The notes under the pieces are model-generated. The model was not told the origin of the DNA and searched no databases. It saw nothing but the letters and a program-made list of their open reading frames with translations. A stretch of DNA of 64,000 bases from Mageeibacillus sp. UBA4314 (lineage in GTDB: Bacteria > Bacillota > Clostridia > Saccharofermentanales > Saccharofermentanaceae): NCBI GenBank assembly GCA_002394605.1, contig DGUI01000048.1, forward strand, positions 3,817 to 67,816, in the 5' to 3' direction. The translations under genes and the position numbers were made by a program. This document shows positions 7,833 through 15,999 of this stretch, piece by piece (the stretch's first letter is position 1; every line of letters starts with the position of its first letter).

Positions 7833-10124
7833 TTACTCTTCTTCTCCATCTTCCTCTTCCGGCGCCGGAGTCGGTGTAGGTGACGGCACGTGGATAGGGC
7901 AGGGAGCGTCAGGATCAGGGATGAGTGAACTGCCGGCTACATAGTAATCACTTCTTACAGTCATGGCATTGCGGCATGCATCGTTAGGCGTGTAGCCGGA
8001 CGAACATGCCTCTGCCGTTACTATCGTATCGGGCTTCTCGAATTTGGCGGCGGGCAGATCCTTGTGGATCTTGTTCATGCAGTACATCCAGATCCTGACG
8101 GCATTGTTGTAGTCGTAGGAAGGGATCTCCGTCTGCCTGAGCCTGTTGTCGTAACCGTACCAGACAGCTGCCGAATAGTAAGGCGTAAATCCGCAGAACC
8201 ACTTATCGATATTATCTGAAGTAGTACCTGTCTTGCCCGCCGTATCGATCTTGCCGCCCTTGTCGTTCTTGATCTGGCCACCGTAGTTGGAAGGCGTTCC
8301 TGTCGTTACGACACCCTTCAGTACATCTGCCATGAGGAAGCATGTCTCAGCAGAATAGACACGTCTTGTGGTGGGGTTGGCTGACAATACGACATTGCCG
8401 TCGCTGTCGAGCACCTTGGTATATGCATACGGCTGCGTAAACGTTCCGCCCGAAGCGAAAGTATTATATGCAGCAGCCATCTCAAGGGTCGTAACACCCT
8501 TGCCGACACCGCCGATCGCCTGTGAAGGATATACGAACCCGTTGCTGTCGAGCTTATCTATTCCGACCTGTGAGAGGAACCACAATGCAGTCTCACCGCC
8601 GACCTCGTTCCACACCATTACGGCAACCGTATTCTTGGAAGTAACGAGAGCCTTGCGGACCGTGATGGGGCCTTCATATTTGCGGGAATAGTTCTTAGGC
8701 CATGCGACCTTGGGCTTGCTGGGGTTGAGGTAAACCTTCTCATCCACGAAGATCGTACCCGGCGCGATCAGGTCGAGTTCAAACGCAGGTCCGTAATCGA
8801 TAAGAGGCTTGATGGATGAACCGGGTGACCTCCTCGAAGACGTTGCACGGTTGAGGACGAGGTTCTGCGTCTTGCGTCCGTAACCGCCCTGCATGGCCGC
8901 GATCGCCCCTGTCTCGGAGTTGATGACTACCATGGAGCCGGTCGGCTTCTCAGGCAGATCCTCGAGCTTCTTGGGCTTCGTCTGGAACAGGTCTTTCTTG
9001 GTGAAAGCCTCATCGAGCACAGCCTGCACATTAGGTTCCATCGTAGTGTAGATATGATATCCGCGGTTATATACGATCGTTGAAGCCAAAGCCCTGGATA
9101 TGCCCCTGGACTTGGCTACGTCACCGATGACCTGCGAGATCGCATACTCGGCGAAATAAGAGTTAACGTGAACACCCGAATTGGCATCACGTGACTTGAA
9201 CTCGATATTGGTGTTAAGAGCTTCCTGATACTGCTCATCCGTGATGTGCCCGAGTTCGTACATCTTCCTCAGGATGATCCTCATCCTCCTGAGGCAGTTA
9301 CGCTTGCCGGACTCACGGAGAGGGTTGTAGTACGAAGGGCTCTTGGGGAGGCCTGCAAGGAGCGCGCACTCTGCTATGTTGAGATCCTTTGCATCCTTGC
9401 CGAAATAGTTCTGTGCCGCCGACTGGATCCCGACGTAGTTATTGCCCATTGGTGCGAGGTTGATATAAAGCTCCATGATCTCGTCCTTGGACAGGTGCTG
9501 TTCGAGCTCCATGGCTGAGAACCATTCCTGTACCTTACGCGAAGTGGAATGCTGATCCTGACCGGAGATGAGCTTTACCGCCTGCTGCGTGATGGTGGAA
9601 CCGCCGTATGTTGCAGTACCGCCGTGTGCCAGCGCCGAGAGGATCGCACCGCCGATCCTCTTCAGGTCGATCCCTGAATGCTCGTAGAAACGCTCATCCT
9701 CAATGGATACGACAGCTTCGTCTATGTAAGTGTGCTTGATCTCGCCGAAAGATACGTAGACCCTGTCAACATTCTCGCTGCCCGTGAGCTTGGCGATCTG
9801 GTTGCCTTCGATATCGTAAACAAATGATGTCTGCGATGCCTGACCGGTCGTTGTCAGGTCACCTACTGCGAGCGGCTTGGTCGATGCTGCATAACCAAGC
9901 AGCATGCCCGCGCCGAAACCGCCGCAGACAAATCCTATGCACAGTACTATAACGATGACGACTTTGAGGACATCAGACAGGAACGACCACATCTCATGCT
10001 TAAAGCTGCGGTTAAAACCCGACCTTGTCGGCTTGCCCTTGAGGTTGGCACGGAGATCATCGGCTAATGCCGTATTCTCCGGTTTGACCTGATTGGCCGT
10101 TCTGCTCCTGTGATATTCAGACAT
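7833..10124 (-). CDS. Class A penicillin-binding protein (transglycosylase/transpeptidase)
   Basis: Bifunctional peptidoglycan synthase: GT51 polymerises lipid II glycan strands and the transpeptidase cross-links the stem peptides outside the membrane. The cytoplasmic N-terminus (to about residue 50) is followed by one transmembrane anchor (about 52-77). GT51 motifs are the EDERFYEH box with catalytic Glu142 and GGSTITQQ (174-181). Transpeptidase motifs are Ser436-x-x-Lys439 (SSIK), Ser496-Lys-Asn498 and Lys631-Thr-Gly633. The C-terminus ends in a Pro/Thr then Glu-rich tail. Length (763 residues) is normal. Its ATG follows the stop codon of the upstream glycosyltransferase gene by two bases, so the two are probably translationally coupled. 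Confidence 0.95.
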   Translation of the reverse strand: MSEYHRSRTANQVKPENTALADDLRANLKGKPTRSGFNRSFKHEMWSFLSDVLKVVIVIVLCIGFVCGGFGAGMLLGYAASTKPLAVGDLTTTGQASQTSFVYDIEGNQIAKLTGSENVDRVYVSFGEIKHTYIDEAVVSIEDERFYEHSGIDLKRIGGAILSALAHGGTATYGGSTITQQAVKLISGQDQHSTSRKVQEWFSAMELEQHLSKDEIMELYINLAPMGNNYVGIQSAAQNYFGKDAKDLNIAECALLAGLPKSPSYYNPLRESGKRNCLRRMRIILRKMYELGHITDEQYQEALNTNIEFKSRDANSGVHVNSYFAEYAISQVIGDVAKSRGISRALASTIVYNRGYHIYTTMEPNVQAVLDEAFTKKDLFQTKPKKLEDLPEKPTGSMVVINSETGAIAAMQGGYGRKTQNLVLNRATSSRRSPGSSIKPLIDYGPAFELDLIAPGTIFVDEKVYLNPSKPKVAWPKNYSRKYEGPITVRKALVTSKNTVAVMVWNEVGGETALWFLSQVGIDKLDSNGFVYPSQAIGGVGKGVTTLEMAAAYNTFASGGTFTQPYAYTKVLDSDGNVVLSANPTTRRVYSAETCFLMADVLKGVVTTGTPSNYGGQIKNDKGGKIDTAGKTGTTSDNIDKWFCGFTPYYSAAVWYGYDNRLRQTEIPSYDYNNAVRIWMYCMNKIHKDLPAAKFEKPDTIVTAEACSSGYTPNDACRNAMTVRSDYYVAGSSLIPDPDAPCPIHVPSPTPTPAPEEEDGEEE

Positions 10125-10126
10125 GA

Positions 10127-11089
10127 CTAGTCTTCCTTCTCGTCCCAGGTCCTGTCACTGATGATGTATCTTGGTCTCTGCTTCGTCTCGAGATAGATCT
10201 TGCCGATGTACTCGCCGATGATGCCAAGGCTTAAGAGCTGTACGCCGCCGATAAAGAGCGTGATACATGCCAGGGAGGCCCAGCCTGCTACCGTCATATT
10301 GAGAAATACCATTACGATCGCCCAGATGATCCCGATAAAACCGAGGAATACGCAGAAGAATCCGAATCTGGTGATCATCGAGATGGGCTTTGTGGACAGG
10401 CTCGTAATGCCTTCAATGGCGAGCTTGATCATCTTATGAAGAGGATAGTGGCTCTCTCCGGCGATCCGCTCTGCTCTCTCGTATTCCACGCAGGTGCTCT
10501 TGAATCCTACGAGAGGGAACATACCGCGCAGGAAGATGTTGACTTCCTTGAAGTCGGCAAAGTGTTCCAAGACCCTCGCGCTGACAAGCCTGTAATCAGC
10601 ATGGTTATATATAGTCTCTGCACCCATCTTGTTCATTACTTTGTAGAACCCCTGAGCAGTCGTCCTCTTGAACCATGTGTCTGTCTGGCGGGAAGACCGC
10701 ACGCCGTAAACGATCTCGCAGCCTTCGTGATATCTGTCGATCATCTCGTTCATGGCATTGATGTCATCCTGACCGTCACAGTCGATGGATATAGTGACGT
10801 CACACTTGTCCTTCGCTTCCATGAGACCTGCCAGAAGAGCGTTCTGATGCCCCCTGTTGCGGCTCTGGGAGATACCAAGGTAGTGATCATCTTCCCTGGA
10901 GAGATCCGATATGATCTTCCATGTATCATCAGATGATCCGTCATTTACAAAAAGAACACGGCTCTTCTCAGAGATCTTACCGTTCCCGACGAGTTCGAGA
11001 ACCTTATCCCTGAACAGAGGTGCCGTTATAGGCAATACTTCCTGCTCGTTATAGCAGGGGATAACTATCCACAATATAGGCTTTTCCAT
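10127..11089 (-). CDS. Family 2 glycosyltransferase, DPM1/GtrB type
   Basis: Transfers a sugar from a nucleotide donor to a polyprenyl phosphate carrier at the cytoplasmic face of the membrane, by family analogy. The GT-A fold starts at residue 7 (VIPCYNE), with NDGSSDDTW, the DCDGQDD metal-binding motif and a NIFLRGMFP loop typical of the GtrB/DPM subfamily. Two C-terminal transmembrane helices (about 238-260 and 270-292) match GtrB topology. At 320 residues the length is standard. It is first of a two-gene unit with the class A penicillin-binding protein, suggesting that it supplies a lipid-linked sugar for a cell-wall polymer; the sugar is unknown. Confidence 0.88.
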   Translation of the reverse strand: MEKPILWIVIPCYNEQEVLPITAPLFRDKVLELVGNGKISEKSRVLFVNDGSSDDTWKIISDLSREDDHYLGISQSRNRGHQNALLAGLMEAKDKCDVTISIDCDGQDDINAMNEMIDRYHEGCEIVYGVRSSRQTDTWFKRTTAQGFYKVMNKMGAETIYNHADYRLVSARVLEHFADFKEVNIFLRGMFPLVGFKSTCVEYERAERIAGESHYPLHKMIKLAIEGITSLSTKPISMITRFGFFCVFLGFIGIIWAIVMVFLNMTVAGWASLACITLFIGGVQLLSLGIIGEYIGKIYLETKQRPRYIISDRTWDEKED

Positions 11090-11145
11090 AACGTGGATTA
11101 TAATCCAGAGGCATAATTAAATCAATCTTATGCGCACGCGTGTTG

Positions 11146-11151
11146 TATAAT
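11146..11151 (+). promoter_or_regulatory. -10 box TATAAT upstream of the lyxose isomerase-like gene
   Basis: GTTGTATAAT lies about 35 bases before the ATG. No good -35 hexamer is present at 17 bases. The same GTTGTATAAT decamer recurs before the genes at 40237 and 45882. Confidence 0.5.
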
Positions 11152-11186
11152 AGAGAAGATCAACTCATTAGGAACGGAGGACCGTT

Positions 11187-11873
11187 ATGAAGCGTTCGGA
11201 GATCAACAGGGCACTTAAGAGGATGGAGGAGATGATAGCTGAGTATAAGATCAGTCTGCCTCCTTTCGCAAGGTTTACGCCTGAAGAGTGGAAGAGCAAG
11301 GGACATGATCATGACGAGATCAGGGATAACGGTCTCGGCTGGGACATCACTGATTACGGAATGGGTGATTTTGACAAGGTCGGCTTCTCGCTGATCACAA
11401 TTCGTAACGGTAATCAGAAGATGAGCGACAAGTATAAGAAGCCTTATGCCGAGAAGCTCCTGTTCCTTAAGGAAGGGCAGTATTCGCCCAATCATTTTCA
11501 CTGGTACAAGATGGAGGATATCATCAACCGCGGCGGCGGCAATCTGCTCATCAGGGTCTATAATTCCCTTGTGGACGAAGAGATCGACCGGGTAAGCGAT
11601 GTGACTCTGCACTTAGACGGCAGGACGGTGACGGTCCCTGCAGGCACCCAGGTCAGGCTTACTCCCGGTGAGAGCATCAGTATCACTCAGAGGCTCTATC
11701 ACGATTTCGAGGTGGAGAAGGGAACAGGAGACGTGCTTATCGGTGAGGTCAGCCAGTGCAACGATGACAGCAGTGATAACAGGTTCAATCCGCCTGTCGG
11801 AAGGTTCCCGGAGATCGAGGAAGACGAGGCACCCTACAGGTTATTGTGCACTGAATACCCGGCTGCAGAGTAA
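11187..11873 (+). CDS. D-lyxose ketol-isomerase family cupin
   Basis: The family (formerly DUF1498) interconverts D-lyxose and D-xylulose, or related aldose/ketose pairs, using a bound divalent metal in a cupin barrel. The sequence shows the N-terminal helical segment, a cupin core with likely metal ligands His103, His105 and Glu110 (NHFHWYKMED) and His172 (LYHDF), and the GEVSQCNDD signature of the family. Length, 228 residues, is as expected. A strong AGGAGG-type site (CGGAGG) precedes the ATG. The next gene, a polytopic membrane protein, begins 25 bases after the stop and is likely co-transcribed, though I see no kinase or sugar transporter nearby to define the pathway. Confidence 0.85.
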   Translation: MKRSEINRALKRMEEMIAEYKISLPPFARFTPEEWKSKGHDHDEIRDNGLGWDITDYGMGDFDKVGFSLITIRNGNQKMSDKYKKPYAEKLLFLKEGQYSPNHFHWYKMEDIINRGGGNLLIRVYNSLVDEEIDRVSDVTLHLDGRTVTVPAGTQVRLTPGESISITQRLYHDFEVEKGTGDVLIGEVSQCNDDSSDNRFNPPVGRFPEIEEDEAPYRLLCTEYPAAE

Positions 11874-11898
11874 GATCAGCTGACAGGAGAATTGAGTA

Positions 11899-13464
11899 AT
11901 GAACAAGAAGATCACCATATCGTACAAGGCATTCTTCATTATGGCGGCGGTCTATCTGGCGCTGCCTGTGATCATATTCTTTCTGGGCTATCTGAAGCTC
12001 GTTTACGGGATCATACTGACACTTGCAATGGCGGCTTCATTAGTGCTTGCCATACGCGATTGCGCCAGGGATCCCGACGGTGGTCTTGTGAAGAGCAAAG
12101 AAGTGCAATTCCCGGTTAAGTTCCTGGTGATAGGAGCTGTTGTGGCAGTAGTCCTCACGATCCTGAACGGCGTCGGAGAACTCGTCTGGGGACCGTACGA
12201 TCATGCCTTCAGACGCGCGATATTAGATGACTTGATCGACTATAAATGGCCGATAATCTATGATCCTGCGACGCAGACAGATCCCTATGTCAAGGCGATC
12301 ATGAACCTGAACGGACCGCAGGGATTTGTTTACTATTTCACTTACTGGATGCCTGCTGCCGTGATCGGCAAACTGTTCGGTTTTGCTGCCGGCAATACGA
12401 TGCTGATCCTGTGGAACAGCATGGGCATATTCATCACTTTCATCGGCATGTCGATCTATCTCAAGAGAGCGACATATGCATCCATGGTCATGCTCATCTG
12501 CTTCTCCGGTCTTGATGTCATTCCCTATCTCATCGATTCCGTAAAGCATTATGAGGCGTGGTTCTGGATCGAAGGCTGGGTATCCCATATCTCCTACATA
12601 AGCAACTTCAATTCGCTCGAGAATGTCTATCATCAGGCAGTACCGTGCTACATCATCATCACGATGATCCTGCTGGCAAAGAACAACAGGAATCTGGGCT
12701 TTACTGCAGGCATGATCTTTGCATATTCACCATGGGTCACGATTGGAATGATCGTACCCGCTCTGACCAGGATGCTGTGTCCTGATCTTAAAGCAAAGAC
12801 GGCGAAGAAAAGGATCACCAGTATCTTCTCTGTTAATAACCTGCTCATGCCGGTCCTGCTGCTGTTCATCTTCGGCATGTTCTACTCGGCCAAGTCCGAT
12901 TCAGTTCATGACAGGGGATTTGTGTGGGATTACTACGGGAGCATACCCGTATTCCTGCTTGTATATGTTTTGTTCATCATACTTGAAGTGCTTCCGTCTT
13001 TTGTTTTCGTGGTCGGAAGGGAGAAGAAGAATCCCATGCTCTGGGCTGCTGTATTCATGCTCCTCATCTGCCCTCTTTACAAAATGACTGAGAGCAACGA
13101 TTTCACGATGCGTGTCAGCATGCCTGCACTGTTTATCATGTGCATCTTCATGACGCAGACTGTATCGGAATACACTTTGGAAGACATCGAGATCGCTGCC
13201 AAGAGGAAGCCTAAGCGCAAGCTCAAGGAGAACATCAGGATGGCATTGTTCGCACTTGTCCTTATCGGAATGTCCTACATCGCATACTACATGACGACTG
13301 CGATCTATTCTGCAACTTTCTTCGGTGATTATGAGGAATGGCCGCACGATGACATCGTCTCTTTCGGTAATGTTGCAGGACCCGCATATGCGGATAAGAT
13401 CCAGGATCAGTTCTTCGTGGAAGACCCTGAGAATACGTTTTTCTTCAAGTATCTGGCATCATAA
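11899..13464 (+). CDS. Polytopic membrane protein of unknown function
   Basis: 521 residues with about eleven hydrophobic helices spread over the whole length, an N-terminal pair (about 11-50), and a longer loop near residues 95-125 that carries acidic and aromatic residues. This layout recalls membrane glycosyltransferase-like or DUF6077-like proteins, but I cannot name a family with certainty. AGGAG sits ten bases before the ATG. It follows the lyxose isomerase-like gene in the same orientation with a short gap, so it may be in the same operon. The C-terminal 50 residues (after the last helix) are extracytoplasmic or cytoplasmic soluble sequence with several acidic residues. Confidence 0.7.
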   Translation: MNKKITISYKAFFIMAAVYLALPVIIFFLGYLKLVYGIILTLAMAASLVLAIRDCARDPDGGLVKSKEVQFPVKFLVIGAVVAVVLTILNGVGELVWGPYDHAFRRAILDDLIDYKWPIIYDPATQTDPYVKAIMNLNGPQGFVYYFTYWMPAAVIGKLFGFAAGNTMLILWNSMGIFITFIGMSIYLKRATYASMVMLICFSGLDVIPYLIDSVKHYEAWFWIEGWVSHISYISNFNSLENVYHQAVPCYIIITMILLAKNNRNLGFTAGMIFAYSPWVTIGMIVPALTRMLCPDLKAKTAKKRITSIFSVNNLLMPVLLLFIFGMFYSAKSDSVHDRGFVWDYYGSIPVFLLVYVLFIILEVLPSFVFVVGREKKNPMLWAAVFMLLICPLYKMTESNDFTMRVSMPALFIMCIFMTQTVSEYTLEDIEIAAKRKPKRKLKENIRMALFALVLIGMSYIAYYMTTAIYSATFFGDYEEWPHDDIVSFGNVAGPAYADKIQDQFFVEDPENTFFFKYLAS

Positions 13465-13559
13465 CTGAATCTTCCCGCAAAAGACTTTTGTTTGACACAT
13501 AATCGCTTGACTTCGGTTTCTAAACCTAACAAGATAGAAATACCGAGGTTTATGAGATT

Positions 13560-15314
13560 ATGGACAATAAGACTTTTGATGACAGGATCAGATCTTTGAT
13601 CGACAGAGCGAGTGAACTCTTTGGCAGGTTCATCGTCCTGAATGAGAGGACGGCCCGCATCAGTCTGCTCGTCACGTCATCAATAGTTGCCGTATCGTGC
13701 CTCTCCGTTACTGCCATGAGCATAAGGGCAAGCGGCGGATATAAGTTTACTGATTCCACTGATAACATCACACAGGCAACCACGGAATCGATAACGATCC
13801 CGTATGAGGATCCCGGGGAGACCGCAGTTGATGATACTCCTGCCACTACGGCAGATCTTACGGATTGCCTTACGGGTGACGTCCTTGCTTTGGGCGGTAT
13901 CAGTGATATCAACTCTGCCGATGATGTCAGTGAGGAGACTATCAAGAAGACTCCTGCCAAAGACCTTAATGACAAGCAGATCACGAAGATGCTCGCCGGT
14001 TCTGCAGGCAAGGTCAAGATCATCGACAGGAAAGACATCAAGGAGGGTGCCCAGAGTTCAGGTTCCAAGGAAGACATCGGCAACTCACAGGCGGAGAACA
14101 ATGCGGTATCCGACAATTCCGGGGTAACAAAGACTTTCGATTCGAACAACAATTATGTTATCGGTATCGATGTGTCGGCATGGAACGGGAACATCAACTG
14201 GACCAAGGTAAAGGATTACGGGGTCAAGTTCGTCATCGTCAGATGCGGAGGCCGTTATACGGGTTCCGGAGAGGTGTTCAAGGATAAGAATTTCGAGAAG
14301 AACGTTAAGGGTGCGGCGGCAGCCGGGCTTAACGTCGGTGCATATTTCTATTCCGCAGCGACATCGATCTCCGAGGCATATGAGGAAGCATCCTATGCAG
14401 TCGACCTGTGCAAGGGCCTAAAGATCAATTATCCGCTTGCAATAGACTTTGAGATCAACAGCTCCACCGCGCGTCATGCGGGCGTCAAGGGAAAGGATCT
14501 AAGGGATATCCTGAAGACTTTCTGCGACACTGTTAAGAGCCAGGGGTATACTCCCATGGTCTACATGAGCAAGAGCTGCTGGACGAGCGTCCTCGGCACA
14601 ACTTATGCATCAGAGATCACATCCAAGTACAAGGTGTGGCTGGCGGTATATTTCAAGAGGTTCATAAGCGGAACGGAGCCTTATAAGATGGGTGATCCGC
14701 TGCCTACGTTCGGATACCGCTACAACATCTGGCAGTATGGCTATCTGCACAATGTCATCCCGGGCATCTCGGGCGATGTTGACTGCAATCTCGGGTTCTT
14801 CTCATCTGCGTCCTTAGTCGAGCCGTCGATCACCGTGCCCGGAGGTGAACTGCGCACTGCAGCGGGAAGTACGATCGATCCGCTCGCAAATGTCAAAGCC
14901 GTCAATTCGCTCAACCAGGAGGTAAGCTCCGCCAATGTGTCCTACACGATCAAAAATGCGAAAGGCTATTCCGTCGAGCTCAAGAACGCATGCTCCACGA
15001 TAGGAACGTATACCGTCACTTATTCGTTCGGAGATGCATACAGAGGAACTGTGTCACAGCAGATAAAACTCTATGTTACCGACAAGGCTTCTGCGCCTGC
15101 AACTGCTGCAGCGCCTACGTCTGCCCCTGCGACATCAGCTCCGTCAGAGAGCGTACCGTCCGCGGTTCCTTCAGCGACAGCTGCTCCTACCGCCACTGCG
15201 GCGCCGGCATCTGCCACTGCAACGGCAAAGCCGACATCAAAACCGACGGCTGAACCCACATCAAAGCCTGATACAACTTCGCCATCTGTCATTGACAATG
15301 ATATAATTGTCTAA
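13560..15314 (+). CDS. Membrane-anchored GH25 lysozyme
   Basis: GH25 enzymes hydrolyse the beta-1,4 bond between MurNAc and GlcNAc. One transmembrane segment (about residues 33-58) anchors the protein after a 30-residue cytoplasmic start. A disordered Thr/Asp/Ser-rich region leads to the GH25 domain (about 198-420), which has Asp204 in GIDVSAW, and Asp296 and Glu298 in the DFEI strand, the expected catalytic residues. A beta-sandwich module (about 422-508) follows, then a roughly 75-residue Ala/Pro/Thr/Ser tail. No cell-wall-binding repeats are present. The start ATG is 11 bases after GAGG. This enzyme probably remodels the wall close to the membrane, and is separate from the CHAP enzymes upstream. 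Confidence 0.92.
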   Translation: MDNKTFDDRIRSLIDRASELFGRFIVLNERTARISLLVTSSIVAVSCLSVTAMSIRASGGYKFTDSTDNITQATTESITIPYEDPGETAVDDTPATTADLTDCLTGDVLALGGISDINSADDVSEETIKKTPAKDLNDKQITKMLAGSAGKVKIIDRKDIKEGAQSSGSKEDIGNSQAENNAVSDNSGVTKTFDSNNNYVIGIDVSAWNGNINWTKVKDYGVKFVIVRCGGRYTGSGEVFKDKNFEKNVKGAAAAGLNVGAYFYSAATSISEAYEEASYAVDLCKGLKINYPLAIDFEINSSTARHAGVKGKDLRDILKTFCDTVKSQGYTPMVYMSKSCWTSVLGTTYASEITSKYKVWLAVYFKRFISGTEPYKMGDPLPTFGYRYNIWQYGYLHNVIPGISGDVDCNLGFFSSASLVEPSITVPGGELRTAAGSTIDPLANVKAVNSLNQEVSSANVSYTIKNAKGYSVELKNACSTIGTYTVTYSFGDAYRGTVSQQIKLYVTDKASAPATAAAPTSAPATSAPSESVPSAVPSATAAPTATAAPASATATAKPTSKPTAEPTSKPDTTSPSVIDNDIIV

Positions 15315-15333
15315 AACAAAGGAGGGTAAGATC

Positions 15334-15999
15334 ATGTCACGCAGGAACAAGAAGGATAATGAGGAACAGAACGAGCAGGTAAAGAAGAACGAATCCGGGA
15401 TACTTCCCGAGATACTGTTCGATATAGTACTTCTCGTACTTGGTATCGCTTTTATTATTTGGCCGAACAATGCGGCTGAACTCCTGACCCGTATCGTCGG
15501 CATCATCATACTCGTCCTTGCCATCATCGAGGTAGTGATCTTCCTGAGGTCGAAGACAAGGGAGCCCTGGGAGATCGCCGGATTCGTCGTCGCGATCATA
15601 TTCGGTCTGTTTGGTCTCTGGCTCGTCATCAATCCCGGATGGCTCGTCCAGTTCACGAACTACATCTTCGGTACGATAATCGCGGTCTACGGTCTGTTCG
15701 GAGTGATATCCTCACTGAAGTTCTCGAGGAAAGCCGGCGGTCTCTGGTGGATCGGTCTGATCATGTCAGTAACAGCACTGGCACTTGCTATCCTGATCTT
15801 CCTGAACCCCACATGGATCTCAAACTTCGTTATGATCATTATCGGCGTCACTCTCATAATTGCCGCAGTATCCGGTGTACTTAACAGCCTCAAGAGGAAC
15901 AAAGCGATGGGCGCAGAAAGGATACTGCCTAATACGACAGTAGTTATATCATCGTCTGATAAGCTGAAGGATGCCGGATCTGACGATCAGGATAAGTAA
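15334..15999 (+). CDS. DUF308 (HdeD-like) membrane protein
   Basis: A small integral membrane protein with six hydrophobic helices in three pairs, each pair carrying the N-P/G turn typical of DUF308 (for instance VINPGWLV and LNPTWIS). The family includes the acid-resistance protein HdeD; no biochemical role is established. I start at the ATG preceded by GGAGG with eight-base spacing, giving 221 residues; an in-frame TTG at 15307 is ignored. The N-terminal 25 residues are highly charged (RRNKKDNEEQ). The stop codon lies inside the 3' end of the convergent GH94 gene, a 13-base overlap. It may be co-transcribed with the GH25 gene, which ends 19 bases upstream. Confidence 0.85.
   Translation: MSRRNKKDNEEQNEQVKKNESGILPEILFDIVLLVLGIAFIIWPNNAAELLTRIVGIIILVLAIIEVVIFLRSKTREPWEIAGFVVAIIFGLFGLWLVINPGWLVQFTNYIFGTIIAVYGLFGVISSLKFSRKAGGLWWIGLIMSVTALALAILIFLNPTWISNFVMIIIGVTLIIAAVSGVLNSLKRNKAMGAERILPNTTVVISSSDKLKDAGSDDQDK

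Noticed and set aside
7705..7944. 79-residue plus-strand ORF with an AGGAG ribosome-like site after a perfect palindrome
   Set aside because: The last 37 codons run antisense through the end of the penicillin-binding protein gene and the middle covers its terminator hairpin. The composition (PYYSSSPSSSS) looks like antisense of a Glu/Pro-rich tail. At best the first codons are a gene remnant.
10436..10936. 166-residue plus-strand ORF
   Set aside because: Lies antisense inside the glycosyltransferase gene, has no ribosome site and no recognisable domain. The same applies to the long antisense frames at 11160-11612, 34236-34871, 36221-36856, 38937-39617 and 44023-44673.
13492..13545. Promoter for the GH25 gene from TTGACA (13492) or TTGACT (13507)
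   Set aside because: No -10 hexamer lies at 16-18 bases from either; TAGAAA is 22 bases from the second, so I do not assign one.
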